DNA from: CAVSWT01 sp963782985
GTDB taxonomy: Bacteria; Bacteroidota; Ignavibacteria; Ignavibacteriales; Ignavibacteriaceae
DNA length: 64,000 bases
Direction: 5' to 3'
Assembly: GCA_963782985.1 (NCBI GenBank)
Contig: CAWALU010000006.1
Span: 629,519 to 693,518 of the forward strand
The first letter of the stretch is position 1, and each line of letters opens with the position of its first letter. This document shows, piece by piece, positions 1-8,254 of the stretch. Under the pieces are notes generated by a model. That model was not told the origin of the DNA. It ran no database searches and saw only the letters and a list, made by a program, of their open reading frames with translations. A program made the translations under genes and the position numbers.

Positions 1-1153
1 TTAATGTATGAACAAATTCCAATTTTTTTGTTTCCTCATTTCTGAATCTAATATTAGCACGGCGCGCCTGAAAGTTTTCGAATGTACTGCACGAAGACGC
101 TTCCAGCCACTTATTTTCAGCAGGCGACCAGGTTTCAATGTCATAACATTTAGCCGCTGAAAAGCTTAAATCGCCAGTGCATAAAAGTAATACGCGGTAA
201 GGAATTTTTAATTCTTTCAAAATATCTTCCGCATCATTTACTAATGCTTCCAATTCATTTAATGAATTTTCCGGTTTAACAAATTTTACCATTTCAACTT
301 TGTTAAATTGATGAACGCGTAAAAATCCTTTTGAATCTTTTCCGTAAGATCCGGCTTCTCTTCTAAAGCAAGCGGAGTAACCTACATATTTTATAGGAAG
401 GTCGTTTTCATTCAACACATCGTTTCTGTAAATATTTGTTATCGGTACTTCTGCCGTAGGAATCGGGAAGAGTCCATCTTTATCGATGCTGTACATATCC
501 TCTTCCATTTTTGGAATTTGTCCCGTGCCTTTCATTGAATCGCGGTTGACGAGAAACGGAGGAAACACCTCGCTGTAACCGTGGTTTTGTAAATGATAAT
601 CAAGCATAAAATTAATTAAAGCTCGTTCAAGGGTAGCTCCTTTGCCAAGGTACAATGGAAAGCCTGAACCGGAAATTTTAGCGCCGCGCTCAAAGTCCAA
701 TATTTTTAATTTCTTTCCCAGTTCAATATGGTCTAAATATGTTTCGTCAACGTTGAAAGAAAAACCTTCCGGCAGCCATTGACGCTCTTCAACATTATCA
801 GCTGCGGATTTTCCAATTGGAACCGAAGGATGAGGAATGTTTGGAATATACATTAAAATATTTTCCAAATTTTCTTCTACAATTTTTAAATTTGAATCAA
901 GCTCGGCAATTTGATCAGAAACTCTTTTCATTTCGGCTAGCGTTGATGAAACGTCTTGTCCCGCTTTTTTCATTTGAGGGATTTTTGAAGATACTTGATT
1001 GCGTTGTGATTTTAATTCATCAGCATGAACAATTAAATCTCTTCTTTCTTCATCAAGCTTAAGGACATCATCCACGCGGTTTTTTTCATTTTTATTTTCC
1101 ACGCCTTGTTTAACAAGTTCCGGATTTTCACGAATAAATTTTACATCGAGCAT
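1..1153 (-). CDS. serS: Seryl-tRNA synthetase, 3' end missing (window edge)
   Basis: This cytoplasmic class II aminoacyl-tRNA synthetase charges tRNA-Ser with serine. The reverse strand reads from an ATG at 1153 (MLDVKFIRENPEL) through 384 sense codons to the window edge without a stop. Residues about 30-110 form the usual N-terminal antiparallel coiled-coil arm that holds the long variable arm of tRNA-Ser. A class II motif 2 follows (FRREAGSYGKDSKG). The last visible residues (FVHTL) are the known lead-in to motif 3, so only the final 40 or so codons are missing. The gene runs in the same direction as leuS, separated by a decayed GxxExxY gene, and its cognate tRNA-Ser lies 4 kb away. Family assignment is secure. 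Confidence 0.96.
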   Translation of the reverse strand, partial: MLDVKFIRENPELVKQGVENKNEKNRVDDVLKLDEERRDLIVHADELKSQRNQVSSKIPQMKKAGQDVSSTLAEMKRVSDQIAELDSNLKIVEENLENILMYIPNIPHPSVPIGKSAADNVEERQWLPEGFSFNVDETYLDHIELGKKLKILDFERGAKISGSGFPLYLGKGATLERALINFMLDYHLQNHGYSEVFPPFLVNRDSMKGTGQIPKMEEDMYSIDKDGLFPIPTAEVPITNIYRNDVLNENDLPIKYVGYSACFRREAGSYGKDSKGFLRVHQFNKVEMVKFVKPENSLNELEALVNDAEDILKELKIPYRVLLLCTGDLSFSAAKCYDIETWSPAENKWLEASSCSTFENFQARRANIRFRNEETKKLEFVHTL

Positions 1154-1197
1154 TAATTATTCATCTCCATTATCAGCAGAAAATGGCACACTGATTA

Positions 1198-1224
1198 TTA
1201 TGATTGTTATGATTTATTATGATT
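1198..1224. repeat. Three copies of TTATGATT
   Basis: Three exact TTATGATT octamers start at 1198, 1207 and 1217, spaced 9 and 10 bp. They lie directly downstream (minus-strand sense) of the stop codon of the decayed GxxExxY gene and upstream of serS. Their role is unknown; they may be a flanking repeat that travels with GxxExxY genes. Confidence 0.6.
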
Positions 1225-1420
1225 TTAATATTCTGCAGTTAAAACTTTTCTTTTGAATTCGGGTTTCTTTCCAAAATTTAAAAGCAATCCTACTTCAATG
1301 TTGGTAGCTTTTAAATAATTTATCAATTTACATTCATGTTCAATATACAGGAACAGGCTTTTGTTTCTCACAGATCAAGTTAGAATTAAATAACTCGATG
1401 ATCTGCGTTCTATTAACGCC
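1225..1420 (-). pseudogene. GxxExxY-family protein, decayed fragment
   Basis: The minus strand encodes two recognisable pieces of a GxxExxY protein (small four-helix or nuclease-like family often found in intergenic spacers of Bacteroidota). The first piece reads NLICEKQKPVPVY and then hits TGA. In another frame it is followed by a C-terminal piece containing LINYLKATNIEVGLLLNFG and ending at TAA (1225-1227). About half the usual 120-130 residues are missing, including the N-terminal GxxExxY motif itself. An internal deletion with a frame change explains the junction near 1345. The remnant sits in the 268-bp spacer between leuS and serS. Function of the family is not established, and this copy cannot make the full protein. 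Confidence 0.75.
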
Positions 1421-1421
1421 T

Positions 1422-3878
1422 CTATTTAACTACAATATTATAAATTCTATTCTTCACAAAAATTTCCTTTACAATCTGTTTGTCTTCTAAATACTTAGCT
1501 ATCTTTTCATCTTTTACCGCAATCATTTTTACAGCTTCTTGCTCGCTGTTATTGGCAACGGTAACTGTTGATCGTAACTTTCCATTAATCTGCACGGCAA
1601 TATTAACTTCATCTTCAATTAGAGCTTTCTCATCCACATCAAACCAAACCGGATTTGCAAAAAGTGATTTTTCATTTCCCAATAATTGCCAGCATTCTTC
1701 GCCAAGATGAGGCGCAACCGGAGCCAATAAAACGGCAAATCTTTTTAAAGTATAATTCTGAATTTCTAAAGAGCATTGTTCAAGATTTTTGGTTAATTCA
1801 TTCAACAATTCCATTAACGAAGCAATAGCTGTATTAAATTTAAAGTTTTCAATTTCTTCATCATATTTTTTAATTGTGTAGTTTGCTTTTTTATAAATTA
1901 CTTTTTCTTCATTTGATAATTTTTCTATTTCATATCTCTCCTTCGACTCAATATTTTTTATTGATGAAGAAAGTCTTTCAAACAAATCATAGCTTCGCTG
2001 CACAAATCTATCCGTACCAGAAATACCTTTATCGCTCCAATCGCCGCCAAGTTCGTAAGGGCCCATGTACATTAAGTATAATCTAAAAATATCTGAGCCA
2101 TGATTAACAGTAAAAGTATCGGGATTTACTACATTGCCTTTTGACTTTGACATCTTCGCGCCTTGATTTGTAATTGTGCCTTGATGAACCAAAGTTTTAA
2201 ATGGCTCGTCAGATTTTGTAATTCCAAGATCGCGTAAAAATTTATGAATGAATCTTGCGTAAAGTAAGTGCATAGTAGCGTGTTCTGCGCCGCCGACGTA
2301 CATATCAACTGGAATCCAATTATCTGCCAGGGTTGTATTGATTGCAAAATCTTTTTTATGAGGATCAAGATAACGGAAATAATACCAGGAAGAATCAACA
2401 AAAGTATCCATTGTATCCGGGTCGCGTTCACCATCGCCGCCGCATTTGGGGCATTTAACATTCATAAATTTTTTATTTGAAGCTAACGGTGATTTTCCGT
2501 CGGGTTTGAATTCAACATCATAAGGAAGTTCAATCGGCAGATCTTTTTCATCAACTGGAACTTCACCGCACTTCGGGCAATGTACAATCGGTATTGGCGT
2601 TCCCCAATACCGCTGGCGAGAAATTAACCAATCTCTTAAACGGAAGTTAATTTTACTTTTACCAATACCTTTTTCTTCCAACCAATTAATAATTTTTTCT
2701 TTTGCTTCTTTAATTTGAAAACCGTTAAGGAACTCGCTATTTATTGTCAATCCCTCTCCCGTAAAAGCTTTGCCATCAAAATCTTTTGGCGGCTGAACAG
2801 TTCTGATAATAGGAAGATTAAACTTTTCTGCAAATTCCCAATCGCGCTCATCTTCCCCCGGAACAGCCATTATTGCGCCTGTGCCGTAGGTTGTTAAGAC
2901 GTAATCTGCGATCCAAATTGGAATTTTTTTATCATTCACCGGATTGATAGCAAAGGCGCCTGTATTAACTCCGGTTTTTTCTTTTACAGTAGAAGTACGA
3001 TCTATTTCCGACATCGATTTTATTGAGTCGCGGTATTCATCAATTTTAATTTTAAATTCATCTTTAGCTATTACGTCAACAAGATGATGTTCAGGAGCGA
3101 GAACCATATAAGTAGCTCCAAATAAAGTATCGGGGCGGGTTGTAAAAACTTTTATTACTTCATTGCTTTCGTCAACTTTAAAATTTACTTCCGCGCCGAC
3201 GCTTTTGCCAATCCAATTTTTCTGCATCAACTTTGTTTTTTCGGGCCAATTAATTGTCTCTAAACCTGACAATAATTCTTCGGCGTAATCTGTAATTTTA
3301 AAAAACCATTGCGTTAATTTTTTTTGAATTACAATGGCTCCGCATCTTTCACATGTCCCGTCTGATTGAACCTGCTCATTAGCCAAAACTGTTTGATCAT
3401 TCGGGCACCAATTAACAGGTGCATTTTTTCTATACGCCAATCCTTTTTTGTATAACTGAAGAAACAGCCATTGATTCCATTTGTAATATTCCGGATCGCA
3501 AGTCATAAGTTCAGCATTCCAATCGTACATACATCCAATATTTTTAAGCTGCACGCGAATGTCTTCAATATTTTTTAAAGTGCTGTCATAAGGATGTATG
3601 CCGGTTTTGATTGCATAATTTTCGGCGGGAAGACCAAAAGCATCGTAGCCCATTGGTTCAAAAACATTGTAACCTTTTAATTTTTTATATCGAGCCCAAC
3701 TGTCAGTTGGAGCGTAATTATACCAATGACCGCAGTGCAGTTTTGCGCCGGAAGGATAAATAAACATAACGAGCGTATATAATTTATTTTCTATTTTTGA
3801 AAGATCGGTTTCATAAATTTTATTTTCTTGCCAGAATTTTTGCCATTTATTTTCTATTTCAGCAAATGGATATCGCAT
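1422..3878 (-). CDS. leuS: Leucyl-tRNA synthetase
   Basis: This class I synthetase joins leucine to tRNA-Leu in the cytoplasm. The protein has 818 residues, normal for bacterial LeuRS. The HIGH-type signature is HCGH at residues 48-51. Zinc-knuckle cysteines follow in WCPNDQTVLANEQV and CERCG, and again in HCPKCG and CPKCGGDGERDPD. The CP1 editing domain is present (GTGAIMAVPGEDERDW), and the catalytic KMSKS loop (GAKMSKSKGNVVNPD) lies in the last third. The C-terminal anticodon-binding region is complete. The ATG at 3878 gives the canonical start MRYPFAEIE. The gene is divergent from lysA with about 125 bp between the starts. No disruption is seen. Confidence 0.98.
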   Translation of the reverse strand: MRYPFAEIENKWQKFWQENKIYETDLSKIENKLYTLVMFIYPSGAKLHCGHWYNYAPTDSWARYKKLKGYNVFEPMGYDAFGLPAENYAIKTGIHPYDSTLKNIEDIRVQLKNIGCMYDWNAELMTCDPEYYKWNQWLFLQLYKKGLAYRKNAPVNWCPNDQTVLANEQVQSDGTCERCGAIVIQKKLTQWFFKITDYAEELLSGLETINWPEKTKLMQKNWIGKSVGAEVNFKVDESNEVIKVFTTRPDTLFGATYMVLAPEHHLVDVIAKDEFKIKIDEYRDSIKSMSEIDRTSTVKEKTGVNTGAFAINPVNDKKIPIWIADYVLTTYGTGAIMAVPGEDERDWEFAEKFNLPIIRTVQPPKDFDGKAFTGEGLTINSEFLNGFQIKEAKEKIINWLEEKGIGKSKINFRLRDWLISRQRYWGTPIPIVHCPKCGEVPVDEKDLPIELPYDVEFKPDGKSPLASNKKFMNVKCPKCGGDGERDPDTMDTFVDSSWYYFRYLDPHKKDFAINTTLADNWIPVDMYVGGAEHATMHLLYARFIHKFLRDLGITKSDEPFKTLVHQGTITNQGAKMSKSKGNVVNPDTFTVNHGSDIFRLYLMYMGPYELGGDWSDKGISGTDRFVQRSYDLFERLSSSIKNIESKERYEIEKLSNEEKVIYKKANYTIKKYDEEIENFKFNTAIASLMELLNELTKNLEQCSLEIQNYTLKRFAVLLAPVAPHLGEECWQLLGNEKSLFANPVWFDVDEKALIEDEVNIAVQINGKLRSTVTVANNSEQEAVKMIAVKDEKIAKYLEDKQIVKEIFVKNRIYNIVVK

Positions 3879-4005
3879 AATTTTTTCTTTTAGGTTTTTG
3901 AAAATTGAAACGTAAATTTATCTAAATTAGAAAGTAATTCAAATTGAAGTATTCACCCCTTTATTGTTAAGTTTGGACTTTCAAACAAAGAAATTAAAAC
4001 TTATC

Positions 4006-5262
4006 ATGAAGCTATTTGATTCAAATTATTTTACATATAAAAACTCCAAACTCTATTGTGACGAAATATTAATCGAAGATATTCTCCGTGCAGTCGGTAC
4101 TCCGGTTTACATCTACAGCAAAAAATTTTTTGTTGAAAGATTTAAGGAATTTGATGAAGCGTTTAAAGAAATTCCGCACACAATTTTTTACGCCTCTAAA
4201 GCAAATTTTAATTTAAGCGTAATTAAAACTTTTTATGATTTGGGCGCCGGGATAGATGTAAATTCCGAAGGTGAAATGTACAGAGCGCTTAAGGCTGGCG
4301 GTGATCCGAAAAGAATGATTATGAGCGGAGTCGGAAAAACTCGAAATGAAATTCAACTAGCATTAGATAAAAATATTTTAATGATTAAAGTAGAATCTGA
4401 AGAAGAATTAGAATTGATTGATGAAATAGCTGAAACTTGTGGTAAAAAAGCAGAGGTGGCAATTCGAGTTAATCCCAATGTTGATGCTAAAAGTCATCCT
4501 TATATTTCAACGGGACTAATGCAAAACAAATTTGGAATAAATTCAGCCGACGCAATAAGAATTTATAAGAATGAAAAAAAATATAAGCATTTAAATTTCG
4601 GGGGAATTGACATGCACATTGGTTCCCAAATAACATCGCTTTCGCCTTTAGTGGAAGCCGTTGAAAAGCTATCACAGATTTATTTTGAAATTAAATCGGC
4701 AGGAATTAAGCTAAAACATTTTGATGTGGGCGGTGGCATTGGAGTAAAGTATAATGATGAAAATCCTTTTTCTTATTTTGATTATGCAGAGGCAATACTT
4801 CCAACATTAAAGAAATTGGACTGTGATATATTTTTTGAACCGGGAAGAACTTTAACTGCTAACGGCGGAATTTTATCGACAGAAGCTTTATATACAAAAA
4901 ATAATAACGATAAAAATTTTATTATTGTTGATGCAGCAATGAATGACTTATTGCGTCCAAGCATTTATGGAGCTTACCATCATGTGCAGCCCATAAATCT
5001 AAATGAAAAAGAAAAAAATATTTTTGCGGATGTAGTCGGTCCCGTCTGTGAAACCGGAGATTTTATTGCAAAGAATATAGAAATATCGAAATGCAGCAAA
5101 GGGGATAAGTTAGCAATAATGTCAGCGGGAGCTTATGGAATGACAATGGCTTCGAACTACAACGCAAGAAGAAGAGCGCCTGAAGTTATGGTTGATGTAA
5201 ATAAATTTAAAATTATTCGAAGCAGGGAAACATTAGAACATTTAATTTTTGATGAGGAATAA
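4006..5262 (+). CDS. lysA: Diaminopimelate decarboxylase
   Basis: LysA is a PLP enzyme that decarboxylates meso-diaminopimelate to lysine, the last step of lysine synthesis. From the ATG at 4006 the product has 418 residues. The Schiff-base lysine is K65 in FYASKANFN. HIGSQI, the glycine-rich phosphate loop (FDVGGGIG), EPGRTLTANGG, the active-site CETGDF and the C-terminal AGAYGMTMASNYNARRR are all present. A TTG at 3964 would add 14 residues that do not resemble the family, so the ATG is preferred; no clear ribosome-binding site separates the two. The gene is divergent from leuS and stands alone, followed by tRNA-Ser on the other strand. Confidence 0.96.
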   Translation: MKLFDSNYFTYKNSKLYCDEILIEDILRAVGTPVYIYSKKFFVERFKEFDEAFKEIPHTIFYASKANFNLSVIKTFYDLGAGIDVNSEGEMYRALKAGGDPKRMIMSGVGKTRNEIQLALDKNILMIKVESEEELELIDEIAETCGKKAEVAIRVNPNVDAKSHPYISTGLMQNKFGINSADAIRIYKNEKKYKHLNFGGIDMHIGSQITSLSPLVEAVEKLSQIYFEIKSAGIKLKHFDVGGGIGVKYNDENPFSYFDYAEAILPTLKKLDCDIFFEPGRTLTANGGILSTEALYTKNNNDKNFIIVDAAMNDLLRPSIYGAYHHVQPINLNEKEKNIFADVVGPVCETGDFIAKNIEISKCSKGDKLAIMSAGAYGMTMASNYNARRRAPEVMVDVNKFKIIRSRETLEHLIFDEE

Positions 5263-5291
5263 CAAATAAGCCAGTAATCAAAATAAAATTG

Positions 5292-5378
5292 CGGAGAGTC
5301 AGGGATTCGAACCCCGGAAGGACTTGCATCCTTAACGGTTTTCAAGACCGCCGCATTCAACCGCTCTGCCAACTCTCC
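5292..5378 (-). tRNA. tRNA-Ser (anticodon TGA)
   Basis: Read on the minus strand the 87-nt molecule begins GGAGAGT and ends ACTCTCC plus discriminator G, giving a seven-pair acceptor stem. The D arm contains GGCAGAGCGGTTGAATGC. The anticodon loop is CTTGAAA with TGA at its centre. A long class II variable arm (AAGGATGCAAGTCCTT) and a standard T arm (GGGGTTCGAATCCC) follow. CCA is not encoded. It reads UCA and related serine codons. A broken copy of its 5' half lies 40 bp upstream. Confidence 0.97.
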
Positions 5379-5416
5379 GAAATAAATTTTAATTATTTAG
5401 CGCTGAAAAATTTAAG

Positions 5417-5479
5417 AACTGCTGCATTTTCCGCAAACGGAATCTCGCTGTGCGATGACAACCACTCTGCCAACTCTCT
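5417..5479 (-). pseudogene. Broken tRNA-Ser 5' half with a 30-bp insertion
   Basis: Upstream of the intact tRNA-Ser on the same strand, 5479-5459 reads AGAGAGTTGGCAGAGTGGTTG, which matches the acceptor and D-arm half of tRNA-Ser with only a couple of changes. It is interrupted by 30 bp (5458-5429), then resumes as AATGCAGCAGTT, matching AATGCGGCGGTC of the intact gene, before similarity is lost. The insert contains two small perfect stems: TTCCG-CAAA-CGGAA (5429-5442) and TCGC-TGT-GCGA. No variable arm, T arm or 3' acceptor strand is present, so this cannot be a working tRNA. It is best read as a decayed tandem copy or an integration scar. Confidence 0.6.
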
Positions 5480-5674
5480 GGGTTGTTTCTCAAAATTTGA
5501 ATCATAAATATAATAATGTTTCTTAAATCACACAAAAGGGAAAACATTAATTAGAATTATATATCCCTTCTTTTAATAAAATTCATAACAAAAATTTAAT
5601 TTATAAAAGATGATTTTATCAAAAAGAATTATAATCTTAACAGCGAAACTTTTTATTAATAACTATTAATAACG

Positions 5675-6448
5675 ATGGAAAATATATCCGAGCTTAAGTT
5701 ATTCGCCAAACGCCTTTCAATAATTAGCGGAGAAATAATACGGAGCTACTTCAGAAAAAAAATATCTGTGGAATCCAAATCGGATTTGTCGCCCGTTACA
5801 ATTGCTGATAAAAATGCAGAAGAATTAATGCGTAATGAAATAATGAAAGAGTTCCCTCAGCACGGAGTTTTAGGCGAAGAATTTGGTCAGCATAATGGCG
5901 ATGCGGAATATCAATGGGTTCTTGATCCTATTGACGGAACAAAGAGCTTTATTTGCGGCTCAGTTACTTTTGGCACTTTAATCTCTTTAGTAAAAAACGG
6001 TAAGCCATTGTTCGGCGTTATAAATCAGCCAATCTTAAATGAATTTTTAATTGGCGATAATAATACTGCAATGCTGAATGATTCCGAAGTTCAAGTAAAA
6101 ATAAATAGCAAATTGTCTGATGCCGTTGTTCTAACAACCGATCATCTTAACATTGAAAAATTTCAAAATGCAAAAAATTTTGATAACCTAATTCGAAAAG
6201 TAAAATTATACAGAAATTGGGGCGACTGTTATGGTTACTATCTCGTTGCCACTGGTTTTGCGGATGTAATGATCGACCCGCAAATGTCTGTTTGGGATAA
6301 GATGGCTCTAATCCCAATTATTAAGGGCGCAGGCGGTATTATTACTGATTACATTGGAAACGATGCGCTTGCGGGAGACAGCATTATTGCCGCGTCAAAA
6401 AATATACATCAGCATGTTATTAATATTTTAAATGAAAATATTTTATGA
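5675..6448 (+). CDS. hisN: Inositol-monophosphatase-family phosphatase, probable histidinol-phosphatase
   Basis: The 257-residue protein belongs to the lithium-sensitive, Mg-dependent sugar phosphatase superfamily. Metal-binding motifs are GEEFG (67-71), WVLDPIDGT (81-89) and WDKMALIPIIKGAGG near residue 210. The segment RNWGDCYGYYLVATGFADVM is characteristic of the HisN subgroup, which hydrolyses histidinol phosphate to histidinol in histidine synthesis. Other members act on inositol phosphate or on 3'-phosphoadenosine phosphates, so the substrate is inferred. The ORF overlaps the next, convergent gene by 6 bp. No other his gene is nearby. Confidence 0.85.
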   Translation: MENISELKLFAKRLSIISGEIIRSYFRKKISVESKSDLSPVTIADKNAEELMRNEIMKEFPQHGVLGEEFGQHNGDAEYQWVLDPIDGTKSFICGSVTFGTLISLVKNGKPLFGVINQPILNEFLIGDNNTAMLNDSEVQVKINSKLSDAVVLTTDHLNIEKFQNAKNFDNLIRKVKLYRNWGDCYGYYLVATGFADVMIDPQMSVWDKMALIPIIKGAGGIITDYIGNDALAGDSIIAASKNIHQHVINILNENIL

Positions 6449-7204
6449 TTTGATTAATACAAACAGCATCAGCGTAATGGAAGCAAAAATAATCGCATAT
6501 AATTTTGATTTTTTTGAAGTGAAAATTAAAACAACTGCCAGAGTCCACACAACTAAAATTATCAATGATTTTAAATCATACAATTGGGAAATGGTAGGGA
6601 CGTTATGATTGATTGCATTCAACTCATAAGTTTTTTTGAATGGAGTAATTACAATTGCAAGTGAAAAGAAAAAGAAAAAGGTTATTAATGCTAATTTTTT
6701 TATTTTTGATTTTTCATTAAAAAATTCTAAACCGGTTCGCACACATAGCAGCATTCCAAATAATAAAACAAAATAATACAAGTTCATTATAGTTGAAGGC
6801 ACATTGCCCAAAAATTTTATGGTAACAATTCTATCGCCGGGAATTTTAAATTCTTTATTGTTGTAAAATAGTTTCACATAATATTCTGCTTCCGCATTTG
6901 GCTTTAGATGCGGCAAGTCCGCTTCAATTAAGCCTTCAGAGGTCTTCATATTAATTTCATTCCAGGCAGTCGATCCTTTTAACCTCCAATATAATTTCCC
7001 TTTTAAGCTGTCCTTATCAGTGATGATTTTAATATTATAATTATCATTACTTCTAATAATTTTTTCAAACTTATAAGAAACTTTTTTACCGTCAATCCCA
7101 ATCGTTCCCGTAATTGGATAGTAAGGACTAATTCCACTTTGAATAAAGCCCGCAAGAAAAGTAATAACAGCAGCCCCAAACCATAATATGATAATTTGTT
7201 TCAT
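6443..7204 (-). CDS. Membrane protein of unknown function, five TM segments
   Basis: I do not recognise a family. The 253-residue product has an N-terminal hydrophobic segment (about residues 4-21), a soluble and mostly beta-looking domain of roughly 110 residues with a fibronectin-like feel (repeated aromatic and Lys/Glu alternation, WRLKGSTAW), and four further hydrophobic stretches at about 137-155, 170-190, 211-227 and 233-250. This predicts an extracytoplasmic domain held by a membrane bundle. The gene overlaps hisN tail to tail and is divergent from the gnd-zwf-pgl operon. An ancillary envelope role is possible, but nothing in the sequence shows it. Confidence 0.75.
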   Translation of the reverse strand: MKQIIILWFGAAVITFLAGFIQSGISPYYPITGTIGIDGKKVSYKFEKIIRSNDNYNIKIITDKDSLKGKLYWRLKGSTAWNEINMKTSEGLIEADLPHLKPNAEAEYYVKLFYNNKEFKIPGDRIVTIKFLGNVPSTIMNLYYFVLLFGMLLCVRTGLEFFNEKSKIKKLALITFFFFFSLAIVITPFKKTYELNAINHNVPTISQLYDLKSLIILVVWTLAVVLIFTSKKSKLYAIIFASITLMLFVLIKS

Positions 7205-7348
7205 AAAAAAATTAAAGTTTTATTCAAAGCTAAAGAATTATTCAAAGAATGTTAAATGTGTTAAATCTCAAATACCGCCCTAATCATTATTTATAACTTA
7301 GTTCATAAAAATAATTTTTAATTTAAATATTTTATGGAGACGGATATA

Positions 7349-8248
7349 ATGAATTTAGGTTTTGTGGGACTCGGAAAAATGGGCAGTAATATGGTGGAAA
7401 GACTGCTCAAAGATCATCAGGTAACTATTTATGATTTATCAAAAGAACAAATAAAAAAAGTCAGCGAGAAAGGCGCTTCTCCTTCCGAATCATTAAAAGA
7501 ATTAATTTCTAAACTGCCGGAAAGAAAAATAATTTGGTTAATGGTTCCTTCAGGCAAGCCGGTTGATAATTCAATTGAAAACCTAATTCCATTTTTAAAT
7601 AAAGACGATATAATTATTGACGGCGGAAATTCTTTTTATAAAGATTCGGTTAGAAGGGCAAAACTATTAAGCGAAAAAGAAATTCGTTATGTTGATTGCG
7701 GCGTTAGCGGAGGAATCTGGGGATTGAAAAACGGTTACTGCTTAATGTACGGCGGCGAAAAAAAAGTAACGGATTTTATTGAACCAATATTTAAAACTCT
7801 CGCCCCCGAAAATGGTCATTTCTATTGCGGTGAAAATGGCGCGGGGCATTTTGTTAAAATGGTTCACAACGGAATTGAATATGGAATGATGCAATCAATT
7901 GCCGAAGGTTTTGAAATTATGGAACGCTCGCGTTTTGAAATTGATTTAGCCGGCGTATCAAAAGTATGGCAGCACGGCAGCGTTATCAGTTCTTGGCTTC
8001 TTGAGCTTTCTTCACTTGCTCTTTCCAACGATCCCGATCTTTCAAAAATTAAAGGATATGTGGAAGATAGCGGCGAAGGGCGTTGGACGGTTGAAACGGC
8101 GATGGAACTGGAAGTGCCGGCTCATACTATTTCGGCTTCTTTATTCAATAGATTTAGATCGAGGGAAACTGAATCCTTTGCAATGAAAATGCTTGCCGCT
8201 CTGCGAAATGAATTTGGCGGTCATGCGGTAAAAAAAGCAGAAGACTAA
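7349..8248 (+). CDS. gnd: 6-phosphogluconate dehydrogenase (decarboxylating), short type
   Basis: Gnd oxidises and decarboxylates 6-phosphogluconate to ribulose 5-phosphate, the third step of the oxidative pentose-phosphate pathway. The product is 299 residues, the short YqeC-like form rather than the 470-residue enteric form. The Rossmann motif is GLGKMG at residues 7-12, with DCGVSGGIWGLKNGY for substrate binding and HFVKMVHNGIEYGMMQ carrying the catalytic lysine and asparagine. An upstream in-frame ATG at 7334 exists, but GGAGA at 7337-7341 is correctly placed for the ATG at 7349, and the Rossmann fold begins there. It is the first gene of gnd-zwf-pgl, with 6 bp to zwf. Confidence 0.94.
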   Translation: MNLGFVGLGKMGSNMVERLLKDHQVTIYDLSKEQIKKVSEKGASPSESLKELISKLPERKIIWLMVPSGKPVDNSIENLIPFLNKDDIIIDGGNSFYKDSVRRAKLLSEKEIRYVDCGVSGGIWGLKNGYCLMYGGEKKVTDFIEPIFKTLAPENGHFYCGENGAGHFVKMVHNGIEYGMMQSIAEGFEIMERSRFEIDLAGVSKVWQHGSVISSWLLELSSLALSNDPDLSKIKGYVEDSGEGRWTVETAMELEVPAHTISASLFNRFRSRETESFAMKMLAALRNEFGGHAVKKAED

Positions 8249-8254
8249 AATTTT

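Noticed and set aside
3964..4005. TTG start for lysA at 3964
   Set aside because: The extra 14 residues are not family-like and no ribosome-binding site supports it; the ATG at 4006 fits the family start.
3879..4005. Lysine riboswitch upstream of lysA
   Set aside because: The 125-bp spacer is too short and shows no conserved lysine-riboswitch stems.
5157..5372. Minus-strand ORF across tRNA-Ser starting MAERLNAAVLKTV
   Set aside because: It is the tRNA-Ser gene read as protein; the tRNA fold is complete and the peptide is a well-known false ORF.
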